NCBI GenBank assembly: GCA_030407085.1
Contig: CM059584.1
Location: 58,915,501 to 58,979,500 of the forward strand
Length of the DNA stretch: 64,000 nucleotides
From: Trichopria drosophilae
Lineage: Eukaryota; Arthropoda; Insecta; Hymenoptera; Diapriidae
Reading direction: 5' to 3'
Under the pieces are notes generated by a model. The model saw only the letters and a list, made by a program, of their open reading frames with translations, was not told the origin of the DNA and did not search any database. The position numbers and the translations under genes are program-made. This document shows positions 42,172 to 53,374 of this stretch, piece after piece; positions within the stretch are counted from its first letter, which is position 1, and each line of letters opens with the position of its first letter.

Positions 42172-42800
42172 ATATTATAGACTCGCTAGATGATAATTAT
42201 TATAATAAATTAAGATGTAGGAAATAATATAGGCTGTCTAGCGTTACGGTGCAATGAAATACCGCTCATCCAGTCTCGTGTTTCAGCTGTGAGACCAGGT
42301 GCGCAATCCGAGTTGAAGTTGCAAAAATTCGACACGAACGTTCCAGGAATGTGTAAGCACTTTTCGGCTGGGAACCTGCAGGCTTCGACAAGTTACATGG
42401 CAGTAAAGGCCTGTGCTCGGAAGCAAAACTAAAAGCTTAGCAGGTTCCCAGGGGCCAATACTGCAGTCGTATACGGGAACGTCGGAACGATCCGTCGACT
42501 TCGTCGAGGCGGATATCAAAGGAAGGACAGTCTTGGCTGGACATACGAACTTAACGCACGATCTACCGAGATCGTTTTCTTCGGTCGCGCTTGACCAGAG
42601 CTCGTAGCGGCTCGCGAAATCCGTCGCGAGTAAGGAACGACGGGAAATTTAAGTGCGCTCCAGTGCGTTCGATATAGCGCGCCGTTGCCTCTGTACGGGT
42701 GTCGGTCCGCACGGCAAAGGGATTTTTCAGGTGCGGTTAATAAACGCCCCTTCATCACCTAAACTGGTGATCGTACATCTATCACCTTTCCCAAATATCC

Positions 42801-43273
42801 GGAGTGATGGTCGTGCGAGCTAAGGCGTTAGTCTTAGTCCGCCCGAACTGAACGTCGCGAAGGTCCCGAGTTCGAATCCCCGTCCTGCAATTTTCTCTGC
42901 TTATGTCCAGTGTGGAATAACCGGGGAACCTTGCTGGGCGAAGGTACGAATTTGGGAGCGCTGCCGACCCCCGTCGGCAATTATCGGTACCGTCAGCGTC
43001 TTATCCGCGGTCGGTACGTCGTGGGTCCTATCTCGGATAAAGATGGGATAAGCCCCGCATCGTACTCGCTAAGGCACAGACCGCCGAATCTGCTGGAGGT
43101 ACCGATATTGGGGTAGGGGGGACTGGGTCTGGGTGGTTGTTGTTTATGTATCTGCCTATAGTTCTGTCATGTACTGTCTGTCTCTGTCCTGTATCTTTCC
43201 ACTCGAGAGCCGACCCGCAAATAGACATATTCGTCATTAACGCGGAGAAAATAACCTGTCTTTTGTCCTTTTG
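42801..43273 (+). mobile_element. tRNA-derived SINE, 473 bp
   Basis: It is flanked by a 19-bp target duplication, TCACCTTTCCCAAATATCC (42782-42800 and 43274-43292). The first 90 bases look like a tRNA: an A-box-like TGGTCGTGCGAGC at 42808-42820 and a B box GAGTTCGAATCCC at 42868-42880, spaced as in a tRNA with a long variable arm. The remaining 380 bp is non-tRNA body ending in a T-rich tail. The 3' LTR at about 55940 shows the empty site. Confidence 0.8.
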
Positions 43274-43387
43274 TCACCTTTCCCAAATATCCTCGACCCA
43301 CATCCGACTATGCTGGTGTCAGAACCTGACCTGACCCACCAAGGACCCATTGCGGACGTCGTTCGTTCGTAATAGGAATTTGTTAAA

Positions 43388-43405
43388 TAGTGTCAGAAGT
43401 GGGAT
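43388..43405 (+). promoter_or_regulatory. Gypsy-3 primer-binding site, tRNA-Leu type
   Basis: TAGTGTCAGAAGTGGGAT differs by one base from the tRNA-Leu-type primer site TGGTGTCAGAAGTGGGAT. It lies 13 bases after the LTR end as I place it. Confidence 0.6.
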
Positions 43406-43969
43406 ACGTAAGTTTTCGGGCCCAGAGGATTGTGGTACGATAATGTAGAGTATCGCCCCATTTTATACGTATCCGGAATCTAATCATTCCTTAAACCATC
43501 AAACCCCAAAAAAATTGATAACTTCAATCGAACAATAAGAACAGTGAGAAAAATACATAATAAAGAGTATAGGAATAAAAACAGTGGAAAAATCGAATAA
43601 CCAGTGTAAGCATAAAAACAGTGAAAAGGAATATATGATAAACAGGGTAAAAACAAAAACAGTGAGAAAAAATTGAATAATACACAAACTCCACTAGTGC
43701 TCAAGGAACTTATAAAAACCTACGTACGGAGTCGTCAGGGATCTAGGATTTCCCCACGACTCTACAAAACCGCTGCGCCTACAACCCGAGACCTTACGGC
43801 TACTCTTCAAGGACAATTAATGGGTGGAGATGACTTCAAGGGTTCTACTCGTCGCCGTTGTCTTCACGATAGTTGAGGCGATCGACTGGTAAGTCGCCGC
43901 CCTTCTTGTTCCACCATCGGTAAATACCAAAATATATATACATATATGTATCGCCATTTTATATACATA
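43406..43969 (+). other. Gypsy-3 leader, possible start of gag
   Basis: Non-coding leader sequence with runs of AAAAACAGTGARAA repeats (43540-43670), followed by a short frame at 43673-43876 with no recognisable motif. In position this could be the first part of gag, but I cannot support it by sequence. Confidence 0.35.
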
Positions 43970-44309
43970 CAGGGTGTATCTAAAAGACCGGAGTCGACCT
44001 ACATCCGGAAGAAGTTTTTTTTTTCGGAATCGAATGGCGCTGGAAATAATTTTCTGAAATGTCGGTTTTTTTTTAAATTAAACGTTAAAAACGTATTTAT
44101 TTCGGGAGGGTTGCCTCAGCGAAACAATTGAGACAAAGTACGATCGGCCTTTGTGCTCTGTTTTAGTTCGTTCGCGGGATTCGTCGACAATTGAAAATCA
44201 AATTCAAAATTCCCGGGAAGGCAGGTTCGAACTGAGAACTGATGTCCGGAGATTTCTAACCAATATTACCAAGCCCATTCGTAGAAAGGAACGGCTTTTA
44301 GTATGGCGT
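43970..44309 (+). mobile_element. End fragment of a second CAGGGTGTATC element
   Basis: It begins CAGGGTGTATCTAAAAGACC after TA and resembles the left end at 37960 in layout, including AAACAATT blocks about 140 bp in. No matching right end was found, so it is truncated by the foldback that follows or by a deletion. Confidence 0.5.
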
Positions 44310-44351
44310 AATGAAGCAAATAAAGAACGATGATTGCTATTACTAATATGA

Positions 44352-47300
44352 CTTCATTAATTTATGTACTAACCTTGCTTTTTTCATCGCACAGGATACT
44401 GAAGCGCTATTAAGTAATAAATTATATAAAAAATGAAACATTGTCGGTTTTAAAAACATGCAAAATAGTATAAAACGAAAAATTTTTTTTATGCGCTTGA
44501 GTTTAAATTATTAAGAAATAAATAAATTAACAATTTTCGGATTATTGCGAATTTGGAACATTATTCTCCATATTGACATAAATTTATGGTAAATATTTGA
44601 ACCAAAATGTGTGGAATTTTAGAGAAATTGTAAAGTTTTAAACGAAAAACATCGCTACACGGAAATAAAAGTTGGTATAACCAACTAAATGGTTGATCCA
44701 ACACAGTTGGTTATTCCAACTAACTTTTTTTTCCGTGTACGAGATTCAACAAACGACAATTAATTGTTTTTATCGAGTAAAAAAATGGCACGCGAAAAAA
44801 ATGTAACATTTTCTTTATTTTAAAAAAAATTGAATTACTAATTTTGGTATAAACAGAAATGGTCAAAATCTTACTAGAAATACATAAATCATGTATGGCT
44901 CCTGAATATTAACAAAAAATCACGCGTGACAAGGAATATTTAAAATACAATTCACAATCAATAATGACCTATGAATTTAATAAAGATAAATCACAATAAA
45001 AATAAATTATAAATTCAAAAGAAATAATCACAATTGAAAATGAATTAGGAATTCATGAAAAATAGTCAAATCTTTTATGTGAAAAATCTAATGAATACTT
45101 GGAGCGGCTTCAAACACGCGAGATTATACCCTCTTCTGCTTAAAGAAATGAAAAATTCAAAATCCACATACAGAGCCTCTGAGGCCGTCAAAGCGAAAAA
45201 TATTGCCGTAGATCTGCTATTTAAAAATGTAACGAATATTTGAACCATTTTCGAACACTCGAGATTATGCCCCCTGCTGCTAGGAGAAATGCAAACTTAA
45301 CAATCCAAATACTGAGACTCTAGGGGCGTGATATCGAAAAATATCACTGTGGATCATTTATACATGAAAAATTTAATGCAGACAAGAGGTCGGTATGAAA
45401 AACAAGAAAAATATTATACTCTGTTTCTCTTCAAATGTCCATATTTCAAAGCAATTTTTTACTTTTTTACGTTTTCCAATATTATTATTGTCTTGCAACA
45501 TTTCAAATTACGCGATATAATTCGTTTTACAATTCCTAAAACCTTGATTTCCGAGTTCACCTACATTACTAAGTATCTTTCATAGAAATAATGAACTATT
45601 GAAAATATTAATTGTCAATTTTCTGTTATTTTAGTTGTCCATCATATTCTTAAATTGAAATGAAAATATTAATTATCAATGTTTGCGCAATAACAAAAAC
45701 ATGTACATTGGAGCATTCTTCTTTAAACTAAAATGTCTTAGGCCATTGAATGTTTCTCTTTAAACAAAATAAAAGAATATGTATTCAGTAATAATTTTGT
45801 GAACACTCAAATCAGATGTTCAAAATTATGAGTGAATTGAAAATTTAAAAAAATAGTAGGCATAAATCTCGCATGATAAAAAACGTTCAAAATACAATTC
45901 CTAATCAGTAATGCCTAATGAATTTTAAAAAGATAAATCACAATACACATGAATAATGAATTCATGTAAAAATAGTCAAAATGAAAAATGAATTATGAAT
46001 TCAAATAAGAGATAGTCATAATAAAACGTCGTAGTGAAAAATAAATTATGAATTAAAGTCTTTTTAAATTCATAATTCAGTATTGATTTTGAATTGTATT
46101 TTGAATATACCTAGCCCTGCCTGAAATAATTATTTTTTTTTAATATTCCGGATCCATGAATAGTTTTTGAATTTCTGTATTAGTAGTCAAATTATGTTCA
46201 TCTCTGGATAAAAATATTAAAATATTTTTGTCACAGCAGCACAAAACTGTTACTTTTCCATGCGGAAAGTTGCCATTTATGGCCAAGGACGCAACTGCGC
46301 ATGCGCACGGGCGTTTTTCAATTTTTACGGCCCGCTGGTATCATTATAGTAAGGTGGCATTTTTGTCGACAGGTGTGACAAAAAGTATCGTGTGTACCAC
46401 GGGCATGCATTACACGCTCGGACGATGCTGAATCCCTCGTCTACGGCATGACTCGGTTTGCCTTCGGTACGCCTCGTCTTTCCGCCTTAGATACACAATA
46501 TACTATTCAGATAAAAGCATAAAGCATTACGGAGTGTGTCATCTAGCCCCCATGATTGGCGACAGTCGTTTGTACTGTTATACAGATAATTTCTTGAATA
46601 TTCATTTTAAATGTTTAATCATTTCCAGACTTTCAATTTTTTTAATTTCGATTAAGAATTCATTTTTGATTATGATTATTCTTACTTGAATTCATCATTC
46701 ATTTTTAATTAATATTACTTTTTGCTAGAATTTATAATTTATTGTTTTTGTAATTTATCTTTATGAAATTCATAAGTCATTATTGATTGTGAATTGTATT
46801 TTATATATTTCTTGTCACGCGTGATTTTTTTTTTTAATATTCAGGAGACATGCATGATTGATGTATTTCTAGTAAGATTTTGACCATTTCTGTTTTTACC
46901 AAAATTAGTAATTCAATTCTTTTAAAAATAAAGAAAATGCTACATTTTTTTCGCGTGCCATTTTTTTACCCGATAAAAACAATTAATTTTCGTTTGCTGA
47001 ATCTCGTACACAGAAAAAAAAGTTAGTTGGAATAACCAACTGTGTTGGATAAACCATTTAGTTGGTTATACCAACTTTAATTTCCGTGTAGCGATGTTTT
47101 TCGTTTAAAACTTTACAATTTCTCGAAAATTCCACACATTTTGGCTCAAATATTTACCATAAATTTATGTCAATATGGAGAATAATGTTCCAAATTCGCA
47201 ATAATCCGAAAATTGTTAATTTATTTAATTCTTAATAATTTAAACCCAAGCGCATACAAAAAATTTTTCGTTTTATACTATTTTGCATGTGTTTAAAACC

Positions 47301-47395
47301 GGCAATGTTTCATTTTTTATATAATTTATTACTTAATAGCGCTTCAGTATCCTGTGCGATGAAAAAAGCAAGGTTAGTACATAAATTAATGAAGC
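44352..47395. mobile_element. Large foldback element with arms of about 700 bp
   Basis: The left arm (44352 to about 45060) and right arm (about 46630-47395) are inverted copies, starting CTTCATTAATTTATGTACTA. Both arms contain an 84-bp palindrome (44656-44739 and 47007-47090). The interior is AT-rich with further degenerate repeats of TGAATTCAT-type motifs. The 12-base direct repeat TAATGAAGCAAA at 44309-44320 and 47387-47398 may be a target duplication, although it overlaps the arm end. It occupies the place where gag and protease of Gypsy-3 should be. No coding capacity. Confidence 0.7.
44656..44739. repeat. 84-bp palindrome, TACACGGAAA ends
   Basis: It runs from TACACGGAAATAAAAGTTGG to AACTTTTTTTTCCGTGTA, with inner blocks GTTGGTATAACCAAC and AGTTGGTTATTCCAACT. 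This looks like a tiny MITE nested in the foldback arm. Its counterpart in the other arm is 47007-47090. Confidence 0.75.
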
Positions 47396-47398
47396 AAA

Positions 47399-49055
47399 GT
47401 CGGAAAGTAGTACGGGTGAAGATCGGTCATACATTGGAGTGCGGAATGCTCCCTAAGATAGACACTACTAACAGAGTATATTTAGGAAATGCTCTCGTGT
47501 GAAACCGGGCAGGGTATGGGAATGCTATAGCCGCGAATACTAATGATTTTCCGGTGAATATAAAAATCCCCGTCGTGACCCTCGAGTTAACGTCACTAAC
47601 TGACGAAGAAAGAAAGCACGTGCGCCCATTAGTCACGAAGCACTCGCGAAGGTTTCACCTAACGTGTGAACCACTGAGCGCTACGACAATGTCCTTGCAT
47701 AGGATACATACAGTCGACGATGTACCCTTCCGAGCGAAACGATTTCGTCACCCGCCGGTCATCAAAGACGAAATGCAACGCCTCGTGGGCGAACAGCTGG
47801 AAGTAGGAATCATACGGCCATCGACTTTGCCGTACGACTCGCCCGCTTGGGTCGTGCCTAAAAAGGTAGGCCCGAATGAGGAGAAAAACTGGAGGCTCGT
47901 CATCGATTTTCGTGAATTAAACGAAATAACGATCGGTCACGCGTATCCAATCCCAAACATTGCTGATATTCTAGATCAGCTAGGACAGGCATACTATTTC
48001 ACTACGCTGGACTTAAGGTCGGGGTTTCATCAGATACTCATGGACGAGCGCTACGCGCATAAAACAGCATTCTCTACTCCATATGGGCATTACCAATACA
48101 ACCGTATGCCCACGGGAATAAAGAATGTACCCAGTGCATTTCAGCGGTTAATGGACCTAGCACTAACCGGCCTACGAGGGGTAGAAATGCTGGTTTATCT
48201 AGATGAAATCGTCATCTACACAAAAAACTTAATGGAACATGGCAAAAAGTTCAATCGACTTATCAGTCGGTAAGCAGGGCGAATCTTACGTTAGAACCAC
48301 GAAAATGTAATTTCCTCTGTAAGGATGCGCGGTACTTGGGTCAGGTAATCAGTGAAAACGAAGTGAAACCCGATCCTAAGAACTTAGAGGCGGTAGAAAG
48401 ATTTCCCCGACCGAGAAACCCGAAAAATATCAAACAATTTCTCGGCCTTGCAGGATATTACCGACGGTTTGTGGAAAACTTTTCCAAAATTGCGCACCCG
48501 CTTACCACCTTACTACGGAAGTCTGATCCCTTTATGTGGGGCGACGAATAAGAGAAAGCATTTCAGTGTCTAAAATCGAAATTATGCTCAGCTCCGATTC
48601 TGCTATTGCCAGACTTTTCAAAACCCTTAATAGTAACCACCGACGCCTCAGGGTATGGCCTGGGTGCGATACTATCCCCCGGGAAAATAGGGAGCGACTC
48701 GCCAGTGGCGTACGCGTCTCGGAGTCTGAGAGACGCCGAGACCCGATCCCCGATGATTGATAAGAAAATGCTCGCCGTATTATTCGGGGTAGAACAGTTT
48801 CGGCCGTATCTGTACGGTCGAAAATTCACTATAGTGACCGATCATCAGCCTCTCGCGTTCTTAAAAACGATGCTGGATTGGAAGATTCGTACGCATCGTT
48901 TCAGAAGGAAGCTTGAAGATTACGATTATGATGTGGTCTACAAGCCCGGTCGATGCAACGTAAATGCCGATACGCTGTCGAGGAATCCAGCAGACGGTGT
49001 CGAACGGGAGGAAAATGATGACACGGACAAGCAAAATGAACCGAAGAAAATATGA
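47399..49055 (+). pseudogene. Gypsy-3 reverse transcriptase and RNase H (broken)
   Basis: The protease-RT linker and reverse transcriptase of an errantivirus-like Ty3/Gypsy element. From 47554 a 239-residue frame carries the palm with DFRELNEI and TLDLRSGFHQI. The active-site motif reads YLDE at 48196-48207, with GAA in place of the usual second aspartate codon. A frame change at about 48273 and a stop at about 48551 follow. RNase H (48606-49055) has VTTDASGYGLGAI and ends with VNADTLSRN. These breaks and the altered active site make it inactive. Gag and protease are absent upstream. Confidence 0.87.
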
Positions 49056-51585
49056 AATGTTTTCGCTCCGGAAGAAAAAACCGGTCGAACACGGATCGAA
49101 AGGGCGGTAGGAATTCCACCAATACGATACGCGCAAAAGGTCAGATGCGATTTCGGGAAATTCAACGGATCATAAAATACCTCGCAGGAATGAAAAAACT
49201 GCCACAACCACCGAGAGAAGCGATGTTAATACGGAAAGGGCACGGAAAACATCACGACGGCCCAAAAGGGTCGTCAGTAAGTAAATACTGGAGTTGGGTA
49301 CCTGTATATGCCGGCGCGTCAGAACCTCCAAAGATGGTCACCGTACCCGGGAGAACGCGGTCGGGCAGAAATATAAGGGAGAAACTTCACCAAATATGCC
49401 GATTCCGAACGAGAATAGGGCGAATACGCGAAATCTCGCGAGCTCCCACCCAGCAACTCCGACGCTGGCGAACAAGTCGCAACTAGACTCCACAGTAATT
49501 ATGGACACAGATTCCATGCCCGATCATTGCGATACATTGCAGGATGTCATTACTGACATCAATGAATTCGTGCATAATCGAAACAATGATTATCGCACTC
49601 GGTGGGAAGACCGGATGGGTTCTTAGCCCTCCAAGAACGTCATACAAGAAACTGATGAGACGTCGTTGAGTTGTGATCACGTCAGTGGAACGGAGGAAGA
49701 ACATGTACCCTCCTTTACATCCGTGGAAAGGGAAATACAACCCTCCCCGAAAGAACCGCCACCAGTCGTGATCCAAAAGGATTTTATTCATCGTATTTGG
49801 GGAAAAATCAATCTTGAACGTCTCAATCAAAACGAAGGAGACAGTGAGAGCTTGAAAACGAGGGAGATATGTAAAAGGCGTCGCAAGAAAAAATCGTGAA
49901 CGCCGGAGCGGCTGCGCAAAGAGCGCGACAAAGACAATGGCTCGGACAATGAGAGGGAGAGAGAGCATCCTAGCACGCAAAGCCGCGAGGAGCGCGACAG
50001 AGAGAGCAATGCTCGATCAGATGGCGAGAAAAGGCTAGAACGTCGCTATACAGAATCACGCAAGGAGAGTGACAAGAACGGAGACAAGAGTACGGAAAAC
50101 ATACCGGAGAAGGAGAGAGACAGTGCGCAACGAACGGAGAAGCGCACTCGATCGGCGTCTAGTCATACGGACGGAGCGCAGAGCGGGGGGGGGGGGGGGG
50201 GAGGAACGAAATACAAGAGAAGAGAAGAGGCAGCAAGCCTGCCGATGTCACTCCGCCCGACCCCCTACCGTGGCTAAGGAACAGAGTAACCGTCCCCACC
50301 GCGCGCTTGAGGGAAAGAGAGAGCAGACGCACAGACAGAGAGGGTGATACTACGGGAGCTACGTACTGGTCGAGTAGTGGGAAGGATTTGCCTTCGGTAT
50401 ATGGAAGTGCATCCGACGGGCAGTCGGCTAAGACTGAGAGACGGTCTGTTCCTCCTTTACACGACGATATACGGAATGGCACGAGTGCCGCCGAGGCCGA
50501 CTTAACACATTCGCATCAAAACGATGACAGTGAGAACCCTATGCCGCCCCGTCCTAGGTTTCCCTCCTCTGATCGGAACGTTATGAATACGTTTCAAACT
50601 GACAGGGACGATTGCAAAGAGACTAACAAATCTCCGCTTTGTAACTATGAGGTGTCCGAAAAGTGTGCCGAACCATTTGAAATTTTGGTTCGGGACGAGA
50701 AGGTGCACAAATTGAATACTACACCTAAAGAACTTCGAAAAACACTACCCACCATTGGGCGACTGAACGAGTGTATCGAGCCCGTCGAAACGCGCGTGAT
50801 ACTCTTCTCTCCAAGTGATTACGCAAATGACAACCACATACGCATATTCGCCTTGCATTTTAAGGTCAACATATGCGTGCATTACAATGACGAACCGATT
50901 AGGACAAGATATTTTCATTTTAAAACCTCTGACACGGCTACGTGGTGCCATTTGCATTTAGAAAAATTGCATTACACGCCGTATAGAAAACAATCAGGGG
51001 GGGGGGGGGTGAATCATCTCAGGGCAAGTGGTTCGCCCGATCCTGGAGGTGGTTCATCGGGAAATTAAAGTTCCTCGGAAACTACTGAGAGTTCGAGGAA
51101 GGATTCGGACGACGGGCAAGGACTCGTGAACCAGCCATTGCCGACCTCGTCCACAGAGACAAGTGGGAGGTCAGGTCGGGGAAATGACTCGACCGATGGG
51201 TTCGATCGTCTTGAAGAAGGTGAACCGATCCTGAAAATAAGTGCTAAGCATCTGACTATTGAAAAAGGGTACCTCGTATTTTTCACTACCGCTGATTGTC
51301 TGCTGGATAGTGAGGTGGGGAAACTGTTTCTGGAAAAGCAGTTGATGACGCGGTAAAAATTAGCAGATGGTGTCTCCAAGGCTGGTGAAATGGTGGTAAT
51401 TAAATCAAGAAAATATCTTATATTCGCCCGGATAGTCAAACAATCCAGCAGTGAAAGGACGACGAAGGCGGCCATAAATACTTGTCTTACTAAGTTAATC
51501 AAGGCCATTTCTGAAAACAGCATACGAGCCCTATACGTCGGGTATGATTTAGACATACTCACAACAATGGCTGTGTATTCCGGAG
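49056..51585 (+). pseudogene. Gypsy-3 RNase H to integrase spacer with charged low-complexity part
   Basis: An unusually long stretch of 2.5 kb between RNase H and integrase. It includes a 253-residue open frame (50307-51068) that begins with arginine/glutamate repeats and ends in glycine/serine. A second frame (51126-51356) includes ILKISAKHLTIEKGYLVFFT, and a third (51390-51605) includes MVVIKSRKYLIFARIVKQ. The last two resemble the conserved linker region seen before integrase in insect Gypsy elements. The purine-rich part 49930-50350 and two poly-G tracts (near 50188 and 51000) are unlike the rest. Several stops break continuity. Confidence 0.6.
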
Positions 51586-52644
51586 ATGTTCCGAGAAAAA
51601 ATTAAATTCCGAATCACGGTCATAATTTACAAATATTCCTTAGCAGTAGCCCAAGCCGGAGAGCGGTACATGGTGATTCGAGAACATCATTGTTCGACTA
51701 CCAGCGATCATAAGGGAATAAATAAGACATATCGCCATTTATCTCGCACACATTACTGGCGAAAGATGCGGTCGGACATAAGTGAAGTCATCGGTCGATG
51801 CTATCAGTGCCAGCATTGGAAAACAGCTCGGCAGAAAACCCGACTTCCCATGATAATCACGGACACCCCGGCAGATGCATTTGACACGGTCGCATTAGAC
51901 CTTTGAGGTCTGACCACGATATCTAGTGCCGGCAACAAGTACGTCCTTACCATACAGCACTTGTTGACAAAATATTCGGCGGTACCACTGCCCGACGATA
52001 GCGCATTGTCCGTCGCGAGAACATTCGCTACCCAATTTATATGCCAGGTCGGAGCCCCGCGAGCAATTTTAACGGACCAAGGGCCTTGTTTCATGTCTGA
52101 AACCTTCAGAGAACTCGCGCGATTATTTAAAATAGCGAAATTCGTGACATCCGCCTATCACCCACAATCAAACGGGAGTATAGAGCGGAGTCATCACGAA
52201 CTGATGGAATATTTACGGTGTTTTGTCAAGAATCGCGAGAACTGGGACGTATGGCTTCCATATGCTATGCTTGCATACAACGCAAGCATACATGACGGTA
52301 CCCAATACACACCGCATGAGTTGGTGTTTGGGAAGCCGGCACGTGTACCCTCAGTCAAACCGCCTAGAGAAGGCATACCCACGTACCCGGAGCACCGGTC
52401 AAAGGCCTATTATGACTGGAAACAAAACGTCAAACATTTCCGAGTCAGCGAGAGTGTAATGCTCGCGAAGGAGCCACGACACAGCAAGCTCGATGATACA
52501 TTCGTGAGCCCTTACGAAATCGTTGATATGGTAGGACCGCGAAATGTAAGGCTGCAGCTGGACGAGATGCGTACAAAAGTCGTACACGACGATAAGCTGA
52601 GGAAAGGCTACGATCCGCTAATCTTCGACGATGATAAGGGATAG
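51586..52644 (+). pseudogene. Gypsy-3 integrase (nonsense codon in core)
   Basis: The zinc-binding region has DHKGINKTYRHL and CYQCQ. The catalytic core starts at DTVALDL, which is followed at once by TGA at 51904-51906. The frame resumes and contains ILTDQGPCF and, 35 residues on, SIERSH, so all three acidic residues are present. The C-terminal part ends with a stop at 52644. Apart from the nonsense codon this domain is the best preserved in Gypsy-3. Confidence 0.87.
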
Positions 52645-53374
52645 TCTCGCGGCACGTCCAGCCACGATGAAGAGTTTAGGATACGGGGGACTAAGGGGAG
52701 CGGGGAAAGAGAGCTATCGGTCTCCTCTTTATTCCATCTGTCCTCTTTCGGGCCGACGCAACGCGCTCAGAGTTAGCGGGAGAAGGGAGTAGTGTTTTCT
52801 AATATAATTCTAATATAATTTCCAGTACTACATTCATGCCCGAATTAACAAGCCCAGGACAGACGCGCGGATTTTTTTTCTGTTCCCGTGCGTATCATTC
52901 TTTTCGTTGGTCTTCACCAGCGGGACCTCGGCGAATGACCTACCATTATAATTTTGTATTTAACACAGTTTTTTTTAACACGGGTTTGGAATATAGTTCA
53001 ATATAACATAGTTTGGTTTGGTGTCAAATACGTGCGAGTTAATACGGCCTCGTCTTCTTTTCCGCGGTACTTCCGTCTGGCTTAAATCCGTTTTTCTTGT
53101 CATCATTTATCGATTACTGAATTATCGGTTGCAATAATTTCGCGTATAGGCAAGAGATATGTATGTGTTTATATATGTGTATATATTGGCAAGTTATGTC
53201 TTCAGCTTGATTGCTGGGGAAGGGAGGGGCGCGACAGATCCGTCGTGACCCCGGCAAGATGAAGTCGCTACGTCATATTACGGTTCTATAAAATGTTGCA
53301 GGAATTCCTACCATAGGTTCTCGTACTCTCGGGACCAGGATAACCCCGGGGTCTACTCCGAGAAAGTTGGACCC
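52645..53374 (+). other. Gypsy-3 pol-env intergenic region
   Basis: No domain recognised. It includes T-rich segments with short TTTTTT runs and could hold a splice acceptor for a subgenomic env message, as in errantiviruses. This is inference from architecture. Confidence 0.4.

Larger units (their letters stand above)
39508..43374 (+). repeat. Gypsy-3 5' LTR, interrupted twice
   Basis: It starts TGTTACGACCTGCAGG at 39508 and ends near GTTCGTAATA at 43374. Without the insertions at 39613-42171 and 42801-43273 (and their duplicated targets) it aligns along its length with the 3' LTR at 55201-56040. The target duplication CAAC lies at 39504-39507 and 56041-56044. Confidence 0.88.

Noticed and set aside
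42801..42890. A genuine tRNA gene
   Set aside because: The tRNA-like head lacks a convincing acceptor stem and is fused to a 380-bp body within a target duplication, so it is a SINE.
44309..47398. TAATGAAGCAAA as a certain target duplication of the foldback
   Set aside because: The right copy overlaps the inverted arm end and the flanks belong to different elements, so coincidence cannot be excluded.
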